A stretch of 12,491 bases of DNA, taken from assembly GCA_003157225.1 (NCBI GenBank), contig PMIZ01000128.1:1-12491 (forward strand). Reading direction: 5' to 3'. Positions 1 through 5,941 of this stretch are shown here, piece after piece. The DNA is from Actinomycetota bacterium (GTDB lineage: Bacteria > Actinomycetota > Thermoleophilia > RBG-16-64-13). The translations under genes and the position numbers were made by a program. Below the pieces are notes generated by a model that saw nothing but the letters and a program-made list of their open reading frames with translations, searched no databases and was not told where the DNA came from. Position 1 is the first letter of the stretch; each line of letters starts with the position of its first letter.

Positions 1-245
1 CGCACGCTCGCTCAAACGCTCCGCCAAACTCCCACGCCCCCTGGCTCCTGATTCATTTGAGGACGCCTGCGCGACCCCTTGGGCCCTGGCTGCAAGGGGG
101 AGCAGGCGGGGGGCGCCATCGCCTTCGGCTCGGCGCGCTCAGTGTTGGTGCTCGCTGGCGCATCGCGCCCTGGCGGCGAAGCTTCATTCTTCAGCGGCTT
201 GGTAAGCTTGGCGTAGATGCAATCGACCGGCCGTCCGGAGTCTAC
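1..245. other. Upstream region without a recognised gene
   Basis: I see no supportable gene here. The reading frame of the M1 peptidase stays open back to a TTG at 57, but the extra residues are Arg/Gly/Ala-rich, match no domain I know, and would precede a clear signal peptide, so I treat them as untranslated. A second forward frame is open from the window edge to a TAA near 203, also without recognisable content. GGAG at 237-240 lies 5 bases before the ATG at 246 and fits as its ribosome binding site. I could not pick a convincing promoter. Confidence 0.5.
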
Positions 246-1694
246 ATGCGTGTTTCGCCCCGCGGCCTGCGTGCGGCCGTGACATACCTGGCGGCGATCA
301 TCGCCCTGTCGGGCGTCGCTCTCGCTTGCCCTAGCTGTGCCGATCCCCTCGCGGGCTCAGCCGGTCTCGGAGATCCCTATCTGCCCTCTGCGGGCAACGG
401 CGGCTACGAAGTGTCGCACTACCAGGTTACCTTGACGGTGGATCCGGTGGCGGACACCCTCGCGGGCACCACCACGGTTCAGGCACGGGCCACGCAGGAG
501 CTTGCCTCCTTCCACCTGGATCTGAGGGGGCTGGAGGTGAAGAGCGTCAGCCTCGACGGAAAGGCCGCCAAGTTCCGGCGCAAGGGCTCGGAACTGGCAA
601 TCGTCTGCCCTTCGACACTCAACTCCGGCCAGGACTTCGCTGTGGAAGTTTCCTATGCGGGCACGCCCAAACCAGTCAAGGACTCCGGCTCGTTTTCGTT
701 GGGCTGGCAGGATCAAGACGGCTACATTTTCACCCTCGACGAGCCCAGTGGCGCGGACTCCTGGTTCCCTTCGAACGATCACCCGTCCGACAAGGCCACC
801 TACGAGTTCCGCATCACCGTTCCCAAACCTGGAGTGGCGGCGGCCAATGGGGTGCTGGTGGCTACCGAGGACCAGGGAAGCGATCAGACTTTTGTATGGG
901 AGATGCGGCAGCCTCTTGCCACCTACCTGGCGCAGGTCACGGTGGGCGACTACGTGGTGCAGACCGGCACGTCCCCCAAAGGTGTGGCTCTCCGCAACTA
1001 CTTCGCTCCCGCGCTAGCCGACCGAGCGGCCGCGGTTTTCGCGCGCACCGGCGACATCATCGACTACTATGCCGGTCTCTTCGGCCCGTATCCCTTCGAT
1101 GCCTACGGGGTGGTAGTGCCGCCCGTGCAGACAGGCGCGGCCATGGAGAACCAGACCCTGTCGCTCTTTGGTGAGGACATGCTGGAGAAGCGCATGTTCG
1201 ATCCCACGTCGGCGATGGTGTACTTGGCGCACGAACTGGCCCACCAGTGGTACGGCGACAGCGTTACCGTCGGCCGTTGGGAGGACATCTGGCTGAACGA
1301 GGGCTTCGCCGAGTACGCCAGCTGGCTCTGGCTGGAACACGATCAAGGGCGGCAGGCTCTGCAGTCCAAGGTAGATCAGAGCATCGCGAAGCTGACGGGG
1401 GAGAGCTACCCGCCACTCGGCAACCCCGGCCTGGACGGGATGTTCAGCACCAACGTGTACGAGCGCGGAGCGCTCACGCTGCATGCCCTGCGGCTCACCA
1501 TGGGCGACAAGGTCTTCTTCGGCATCCTCAGAGATTGGGCCTCGAAATATCGGTACGGCAACGCCACCACCGATGACTTCATCGCTCTGGTGCGGGCAGA
1601 CGCGCCCGCCATTTCCGCCGACCGGTTGACCGGATTGCTCCAGTCATGGTTGTTCGGCCGGAAACTGCCCTCCCTGCCCGGACCTTCATCGTGA
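246..1694 (+). CDS. Secreted M1-family zinc metallopeptidase (aminopeptidase N-like)
   Basis: A 482-residue gluzincin of family M1, expected to remove N-terminal residues from peptides outside the cytoplasm. The zinc site is complete: HELAH at residues 329-333 and the third ligand E352 in NEGFAEY. The exopeptidase motif appears as GAAMEN (297-302), and the probable catalytic tyrosine is Y405 in VYERGAL. The N-terminus has Arg residues, then a hydrophobic stretch ending ALAC-PSC, so it is a signal peptide; the lipobox is imperfect, leaving secretion or lipid anchoring open. The ATG at 246 is chosen because it starts the signal peptide and has GGAG 5 bases upstream. At this length it has the N-terminal beta domain and catalytic domain but lacks the long C-terminal helical domain of PepN/ERAP enzymes. 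The stop overlaps the GTG of the next gene. The family is certain; the substrate is unknown. Confidence 0.93.
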   Translation: MRVSPRGLRAAVTYLAAIIALSGVALACPSCADPLAGSAGLGDPYLPSAGNGGYEVSHYQVTLTVDPVADTLAGTTTVQARATQELASFHLDLRGLEVKSVSLDGKAAKFRRKGSELAIVCPSTLNSGQDFAVEVSYAGTPKPVKDSGSFSLGWQDQDGYIFTLDEPSGADSWFPSNDHPSDKATYEFRITVPKPGVAAANGVLVATEDQGSDQTFVWEMRQPLATYLAQVTVGDYVVQTGTSPKGVALRNYFAPALADRAAAVFARTGDIIDYYAGLFGPYPFDAYGVVVPPVQTGAAMENQTLSLFGEDMLEKRMFDPTSAMVYLAHELAHQWYGDSVTVGRWEDIWLNEGFAEYASWLWLEHDQGRQALQSKVDQSIAKLTGESYPPLGNPGLDGMFSTNVYERGALTLHALRLTMGDKVFFGILRDWASKYRYGNATTDDFIALVRADAPAISADRLTGLLQSWLFGRKLPSLPGPSS

Positions 1695-2956
1695 ACCGGT
1701 CCCCGCGTCTCTCCCGCTTCGGCAGCTTGGGGATCTTCTTCAGCCGTGACTTCCTGCGCTATCTCGGTCCCGGCTTCATCGTCACGGTGGGCTTCATCGA
1801 CCCGGGGAACTGGGCTACAAACGTGGCCGGCGGCAGTGAGTTCGGCTACACGTTGCTCTGGGTGATCACGCTCGGGACTCTTCTCTTGATCCTCTTCCAG
1901 GGGATGTCGGCGCGGCTCGGCATCGTCACCGGGCACAGCCTGGCCTACAACGCGCGCCGCCGCTTCTCCCGGCCGTGGACGGCGGCGTTGGGCGGGAGCA
2001 TCGTGCTGGCCTGCATCGCCACCGACGTTGCCGAACTACTGGGCGGGGCGCTGGGCTTTCGGCTGCTGTTCGGGCTGCCGCTGATGGCCGGCGCGGTGAT
2101 CACCGTCGTCCTTAAGGTCGGGTTGATCGTGACCGGACACTACCGGCACGTCGAGCGAGTGGTCGTGCTGTTCATAGCGGTCATCGCCGCGTGCTACCTG
2201 GTCGAACTGGCCCTTGTGGGACCGGATTGGACGCAAGCGGCCCGAGGCGCTTTCGTCCCGCAACTGAGCGGCGCCAGCATCGCCATCGCCATCGGGATGC
2301 TCGGGGCGGTCGTCATGCCGCACAACATCTACCTGCACTCCAACGTGGTGCAGAACCGGGAGCAGCCCAGCGACGACGAAGGCCGGCGCAGGCTGATCAC
2401 CTACGAGAAAGGCGACACCGCCCTCGCCATGGGGGTCGGATGGATGGTCAACATCGCAATGCTGATGGTGGCGGCCGCGGTGTTCTTCAGACACGGGATA
2501 TCGATCACCACGCTCGAGCAGGCCTCGAAGACCCTGGAGCCCCTGGTGGGGAGCGCCGCTAGGTTGCTGTTCGGCGTCGGGCTCTTGCTGGCGGGTCTCG
2601 GCTCGAGCTTCACCTCGGCCATGGCAGAGGTGAACGTGCTCACCGCCTATCTCGGGCGGCCCGAGGACCCGCGCACCACGTTCTACCGCGTCGGGCTCGT
2701 CGTGCTGGCTCTCCCGGCACTCGCGGTGATCGCCGTCGCCCGGGACCCGTACCACATCCTCATCTTCAGCCAAGTGGCGCTCAGCATCCAACTGCCGTTC
2801 ACCCTTGTCCCGCTGCTGCTGCTCGTGTCCGACCGCCGGTTGATGGGCGTGTTCACCAGCCGGGGGGTGGAGCGGGCCTTGGGCATAGTGGGCGCCGCTG
2901 TGGTCATGGTTCTCAACCTGCTTCTCATCTACAATCTCGCCGGAGGTCGTCTTTGA
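1691..2956 (+). CDS. mntH: Nramp/MntH-family divalent metal transporter
   Basis: A 421-residue multi-spanning inner-membrane protein of the Nramp family, which imports Mn2+ or Fe2+ with protons. The two unwound metal-binding helices are intact: DPGN at residues 37-40 in TM1, and MPHNIYLHS starting at M209 in TM6, where the methionine is the transition-metal-selective ligand. About eleven hydrophobic segments are visible and the length is normal. The frame opens at an ATG at 1646, inside the peptidase gene, but the GTG at 1691 is preferred. It overlaps the peptidase TGA as GTGA, and it leaves 36 residues before DPGN, much like E. coli MntH as I recall it. The ribosome binding site is weak, which fits translational coupling. 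The gene ends in a TGATG overlap with a universal stress protein. The symbol reflects family membership; the preferred metal is not proven. Confidence 0.92.
   Translation: MNRSPRLSRFGSLGIFFSRDFLRYLGPGFIVTVGFIDPGNWATNVAGGSEFGYTLLWVITLGTLLLILFQGMSARLGIVTGHSLAYNARRRFSRPWTAALGGSIVLACIATDVAELLGGALGFRLLFGLPLMAGAVITVVLKVGLIVTGHYRHVERVVVLFIAVIAACYLVELALVGPDWTQAARGAFVPQLSGASIAIAIGMLGAVVMPHNIYLHSNVVQNREQPSDDEGRRRLITYEKGDTALAMGVGWMVNIAMLMVAAAVFFRHGISITTLEQASKTLEPLVGSAARLLFGVGLLLAGLGSSFTSAMAEVNVLTAYLGRPEDPRTTFYRVGLVVLALPALAVIAVARDPYHILIFSQVALSIQLPFTLVPLLLLVSDRRLMGVFTSRGVERALGIVGAAVVMVLNLLLIYNLAGGRL
2942..2947 (+). promoter_or_regulatory. Strong ribosome binding site of the universal stress gene
   Basis: GGAGGT lies inside the last codons of the transporter, 8 bases before the ATG at 2956. 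It decides between that ATG and the in-frame TTG one codon earlier (2953), and suggests the stress protein is well translated. Confidence 0.7.
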
Positions 2957-3369
2957 TGTACCAGCGCATACTCGCTCCACTCAAGCAAGACGAGACCGAC
3001 GGAGCAGTGATTGAGCACGCCGGCTATTTAGCTGGGCTCACCGGGGGGCACGTGACCCTGATGCACGTCGTCCACAGCCACTCCCGCGACGAGTTGGTCT
3101 ATAGGGAAGAACAGGTGCGCAAATACCTGGAGGAGTGGGCCGCCCGGCTGTCTCACCGAGCGGCGTCTGTTTCTATCCGCGTGGTTCCGGGGGAGCCCGC
3201 GGAGGCGATAACTAGGCTGGCGCGCGAGGAGAAGATGGATGTGATCGTCATGGCTACCCATGGTCACAGCGAGGTGCGACATCTCTTGATGGGCTCCGTC
3301 AGCGAGCACGTGGTGAGAAACGGGGACCTGCCCGTGCTGCTCGTGCGTCCGCCCGAGGACGCGAAGTGA
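2956..3369 (+). CDS. UspA-family universal stress protein
   Basis: A 137-residue single-domain Usp with the usual Rossmann-like start (YQRILAPLK). The nucleotide-binding signature near the C-terminus has the G-2x-G-9x-G(S/T) form, seen here as A-TH-G103, nine residues, G113-S114. Only the first glycine is changed, to alanine, so ATP binding is plausible. The protein ends with the typical strand P-V-L-L-V-R-P-P. The ATG at 2956 shares one base with the transporter stop, so the two are translationally coupled. Pairing with an Nramp transporter suggests a cytoplasmic partner that senses energy state or tunes metal import; fused Nramp-Usp proteins are known, but the role here is inference. The stop lies 4 bases from the convergent GNAT stop. 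Confidence 0.92.
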   Translation: MYQRILAPLKQDETDGAVIEHAGYLAGLTGGHVTLMHVVHSHSRDELVYREEQVRKYLEEWAARLSHRAASVSIRVVPGEPAEAITRLAREEKMDVIVMATHGHSEVRHLLMGSVSEHVVRNGDLPVLLVRPPEDAK

Positions 3370-3372
3370 CAA

Positions 3373-3386
3373 CCTAGAAGGCTAGG
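3373..3386. terminator. Weak hairpin between convergent genes
   Basis: CCTAG-AAGG-CTAGG can form a 5-bp stem with a 4-base loop exactly where the stress gene and the minus-strand GNAT converge. There is no T-tract on either side, so a terminator role is tentative. Confidence 0.2.
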
Positions 3387-4072
3387 CCGAACTCCGGGCG
3401 AAAGCGGACCACCCCCCGGATCGCCGACAGCAGGCCGGGGGAGAGTTCCAGCGCCATGAACGCCTTGTCCGGAGCGTCCAACTCCCAGCGCAATCCCCAA
3501 TGGCGCGCAGGGATGAACCCAAAACGCGGATAGTAGCCCGGGTGGCCGAGCACCACGACGCCCGCATAGCCGGACCCGCGCAGTCGCTCCAGACAAGCTT
3601 CCACGAGCATCGTGCCGACGCCCTGTCCTTGCTGCTCGGGCAGGACGGCGAGGGGACCGAGACCCAGCAAAGAAATCTCTCCCTCTTCGGTTGCGACCGT
3701 CACGACGCTGACGAGGACGTGCCCGACGACCTCACCTCCCACCACCCGGCCTCCGGAACTAGCTGGACGCCCGCCCATGTCGGCTGCGTCGCTCGAGCCG
3801 GCCGGCTCTCCCCAAGCGCCCCCCTCTCCACCCCAGGTGCTGACGCTCGCGGCAGCGACGGTCTCCGCCCGCTCGTCGGCAACCTCCTCTGCCCCGATCA
3901 CCGCGACCATCGAAAGGAAGACGGCACCCGCGGCCCGCAGGGCATCGACGATGGCGGCCTCGGCAGCGCCTCCGAACGCGGCTTCGTTCACCCGCCTAAT
4001 CGTCGGGATATCGTCCAGCTCCTCGCAGCGGACGTGGACCTGAGTGGCGGCGTGCTCCTCGGACGCGTCCAT
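3374..4072 (-). CDS. YhbS-like GNAT N-acetyltransferase with low-complexity insert
   Basis: A 232-residue GNAT protein, expected to move an acetyl group from acetyl-CoA to an unknown amine. Strand 4 and motif A are clear: GLGPLAVLPEQQGQGVGTML (residues 137-156) contains the Q-x-x-G-x-G acetyl-CoA loop. It is followed by VVVLGHPGYYPRFGF, a sequence typical of YhbS-type members. Residues about 64-112 are a Gly/Ala/Ser/Glu-rich stretch between the strands AVIG and VGHVL, where relatives have a short turn. The frame extends upstream to a TTG at 4129, but I start at the ATG at 4072. It follows the thioesterase TGA by one base, and the domain begins soon after it. The two genes are probably co-transcribed. 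The substrate cannot be told from sequence. Confidence 0.85.
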   Translation of the reverse strand: MDASEEHAATQVHVRCEELDDIPTIRRVNEAAFGGAAEAAIVDALRAAGAVFLSMVAVIGAEEVADERAETVAAASVSTWGGEGGAWGEPAGSSDAADMGGRPASSGGRVVGGEVVGHVLVSVVTVATEEGEISLLGLGPLAVLPEQQGQGVGTMLVEACLERLRGSGYAGVVVLGHPGYYPRFGFIPARHWGLRWELDAPDKAFMALELSPGLLSAIRGVVRFRPEFGLAF

Positions 4073-4073
4073 C

Positions 4074-4538
4074 TCAGCACCGATCGAGGGCGTCGCCCTC
4101 GGGCTCGGGATGAAACTCCCGCCCTTCAAGCGCGACTATCCTCTGGGCGACATCGAGCGGCAGCGGCCGGCGCCTTCCGGCGGCGTAGTCGTAGGCGACT
4201 ATGACGGCCGTGCCTTGGGCGGCCGGCCTGTCCAGCTTCTGGCTCACCGCCACGTGCTCCATCGTGCAGCGGTCCTCGGCCAGACTCAGGATCCGCGCTC
4301 CCACCGAGAGAGTGTCGGGGAAGGTGATCGGGGCCAAGAAACGGCAGTCGAGAGAAGCGATGATCACCCCGAACTCGCCCCAACTAGCCCCAGGAGGGTC
4401 CAGCCCCAGCCGTAGCAGGTACTCGAGGCGTGCGATCTCGAAGTAGCGAAGGTACCGGGTATGGTTGACGTGGCCGAGGGCATCCATGTCCGCCCAGCGC
4501 ACCGCCACCTCTGCGACTACTGGGAACTCCTCAAGCAT
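4074..4538 (-). CDS. Hotdog-fold acyl-CoA thioesterase (4HBT/YbgC-like)
   Basis: A 154-residue single-hotdog protein that should hydrolyse acyl-CoA thioesters in the cytoplasm. The family signature is near the N-terminus: RWADMDALGHVNHTRYLRYFE, with D19 in the position of the catalytic aspartate of 4-hydroxybenzoyl-CoA thioesterase. This precedes the long central hotdog helix. Length and layout are normal for the YbgC/FadM type. The ATG at 4538 has GGAGG 4 bases upstream on the minus strand, so the start is well supported. The following GNAT starts one base after its stop. It could act on fatty-acyl, aromatic or branched-chain CoAs; neighbours give no pathway. Confidence 0.9.
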   Translation of the reverse strand: MLEEFPVVAEVAVRWADMDALGHVNHTRYLRYFEIARLEYLLRLGLDPPGASWGEFGVIIASLDCRFLAPITFPDTLSVGARILSLAEDRCTMEHVAVSQKLDRPAAQGTAVIVAYDYAAGRRRPLPLDVAQRIVALEGREFHPEPEGDALDRC

Positions 4539-4655
4539 CGTTCCTCCGTGGGAAAGCCAACCGAAAGAATGATTGTAACGCGCCGCAGGCGTCCTCTCGA
4601 ATCGGAGATACGTCCCGTCGTGAATACGGGTACCCTGTACGCATAAACGGGACCA
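4539..4655. promoter_or_regulatory. Divergent promoter region with possible operator
   Basis: These 117 bases separate the minus-strand thioesterase from the plus-strand ribbon-helix-helix gene and must carry both promoters. Two symmetric elements lie just before the regulator: CCCGT (4614-4618) with ACGGG (4626-4630), and the 8-bp palindrome GGGTACCC (4628-4635), about 20 bases before its GTG. A small RHH protein often binds its own promoter, so these are candidate operator half-sites. I could not assign -35/-10 boxes. Confidence 0.35.
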
Positions 4656-4859
4656 GTGCCGATCTTGACCGAGCGCAAACAGTTTCTGCTCCGCATCGAT
4701 CCCAGGCTCTGGGCGGACCTGGAGGCCTGGGCCGCCGACGACCTGCGGAGCGTCAATGGGCAGATCGAGTACCTGCTGAGAGAATCCGTGCGCCGTCGCA
4801 AAGGCACCGAGAAAGGATCGAACGATGAAAGACCCGCGGCTGGAGATCCTGGCAGGTAA
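4656..4859 (+). CDS. Arc-type ribbon-helix-helix DNA-binding protein
   Basis: A 67-residue protein whose first 45 residues fit the Arc-like RHH fold: a short strand (KQFLLRI), helix A ([14 protein letters not shown]) and helix B ([17 protein letters not shown]). Such proteins dimerise, and the paired strands read DNA. The last 20 residues are polar and probably unstructured. The start is GTG at 4656. An in-frame TAA at 4644 excludes a longer form, and the ribosome binding site (GGGA) is poor. The 3' end overlaps the M29 aminopeptidase by 35 bases, so the two form an operon. It may be an autorepressor of the operon. There is no adjacent toxin-like gene, so I do not call it an antitoxin. Confidence 0.8.
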   Translation: MPILTERKQFLLRIDPRLWADLEAWAADDLRSVNGQIEYLLRESVRRRKGTEKGSNDERPAAGDPGR

Positions 4860-5931
4860 CCTGCTCGACTACTCGCTCGAACTCAAGGCGGGAGAGAAGA
4901 TCCTCATCGAGGGCGAAGCGGGGTCGCTCGAGCTCCTCGGTGCGCTCGTCGAGGGCTCGTATGCCCGCGAAGCCCTGCCCTTCGTCCACATCGGGGATTC
5001 GAGGCTCAGCAGGACCTGGTTGCTGGGTGCCAAGCGCGAGCAGATGGACCTTCGAGTCTCCTGGGAGTTGCAGCGGACGCGAGACATCGACGCCACGGTG
5101 CACGTCATGGCCGGCAGCAACGCCTCCGAATTGGCGGACGTGCCGGGGCACATCCTCGAAGCGTCGCACTTGGCCAGCCAGCCGCTCATGGATCTGTACC
5201 TCAGCAAGAAATGGGTGCTCCTGCGGTTCCCTACGCCGTCGGCGGCGCAGGCCGCGGGCATGTCCACGGAGGCCTTCGAGGACTTCTGTTTGGCAGTCTC
5301 CACCCTCGACTACGCCCGCATGGACAAAGCCATGGATCCTCTGGTCGAGCTGATGTCTCGTACCGATCGGGTGCGCATCGCGGGACCCGGAACCGACATC
5401 TCCTTCTCCATCAAGGGGATCCCGGTTCTCAAGGCGGCAGGCAAGAACAATATCCCCGACGGCGAGGTGTATACGGCTCCGGTACGTGATTCTGTCAACG
5501 GCACCGTGAGCTATAACACTCCCTCCATCGAAGACGGGGTCACCTTCGAGAATGTGCGCCTCACCTTCAAAGACGGGCGCATCGTGGACGCCGATGCCAA
5601 CGAACCGGAAAGACTGCGGCAACTGCTGGACACCGACGAGGGGGCGCGTTACCTGGGTGAGTTTGCGCTCGGCGTCAACCCCAGGATCACCCGGCCGATG
5701 AAGGACACCCTGTACGACGAGAAGATCGGCGGTAGTCTTCATCTAACTCCGGGCCGGGCTTACGACGACGCCGACAACGGCAACCGGTCGAGCATCCATT
5801 GGGACGTCGTGCTTATCCAGACGCCCAAATGGGGCGGGGGCGAGATCTACTTCGACGACGTGCTGGTGAGAAAAGACGGGCTCTTCGCGCTGCCTGAACT
5901 CGAGGGACTGAACCCGGAGAATCTGGGCTAG
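4825..5931 (+). CDS. M29-family aminopeptidase (AmpS/PepS/AmpT type)
   Basis: A 368-residue cytoplasmic metallo-aminopeptidase of family M29, which uses a two-metal centre to release N-terminal residues from peptides. By pattern with Thermus AmpT, the metal ligands are E214 (PDGEVY), E279 (YLGEF), H306 (GSLHL), H325 and D327 (SSIHWDV), with the active-site tyrosine Y313 seven residues after H306. All are present, so the enzyme should be active. The N-terminal domain is shorter than its relatives by roughly 35 residues judged from ligand numbering, so it is a compact member. The ATG at 4825 follows AAAGGA with 7 bases between, inside the RHH gene. The stop is 10 bases from that of the convergent ATPase gene. 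Confidence 0.93.
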   Translation: MKDPRLEILAGNLLDYSLELKAGEKILIEGEAGSLELLGALVEGSYAREALPFVHIGDSRLSRTWLLGAKREQMDLRVSWELQRTRDIDATVHVMAGSNASELADVPGHILEASHLASQPLMDLYLSKKWVLLRFPTPSAAQAAGMSTEAFEDFCLAVSTLDYARMDKAMDPLVELMSRTDRVRIAGPGTDISFSIKGIPVLKAAGKNNIPDGEVYTAPVRDSVNGTVSYNTPSIEDGVTFENVRLTFKDGRIVDADANEPERLRQLLDTDEGARYLGEFALGVNPRITRPMKDTLYDEKIGGSLHLTPGRAYDDADNGNRSSIHWDVVLIQTPKWGGGEIYFDDVLVRKDGLFALPELEGLNPENLG

Positions 5932-5941
5932 AATCGAGCGG

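Noticed and set aside
2036..2980. A 314-residue minus-strand open frame opposite the Nramp gene
   Set aside because: It is His/Asp/Gln-rich, typical of an antisense shadow of a membrane protein; the opposite strand carries the intact transporter motifs.
4753..5742. A 329-residue minus-strand open frame opposite the M29 aminopeptidase
   Set aside because: It has no family features, and the opposite strand encodes all metal ligands of an M29 enzyme.
4656..5931. RHH protein plus neighbour as a toxin-antitoxin pair
   Set aside because: The overlapping partner is a complete M29 aminopeptidase with all catalytic residues, not a toxin family.
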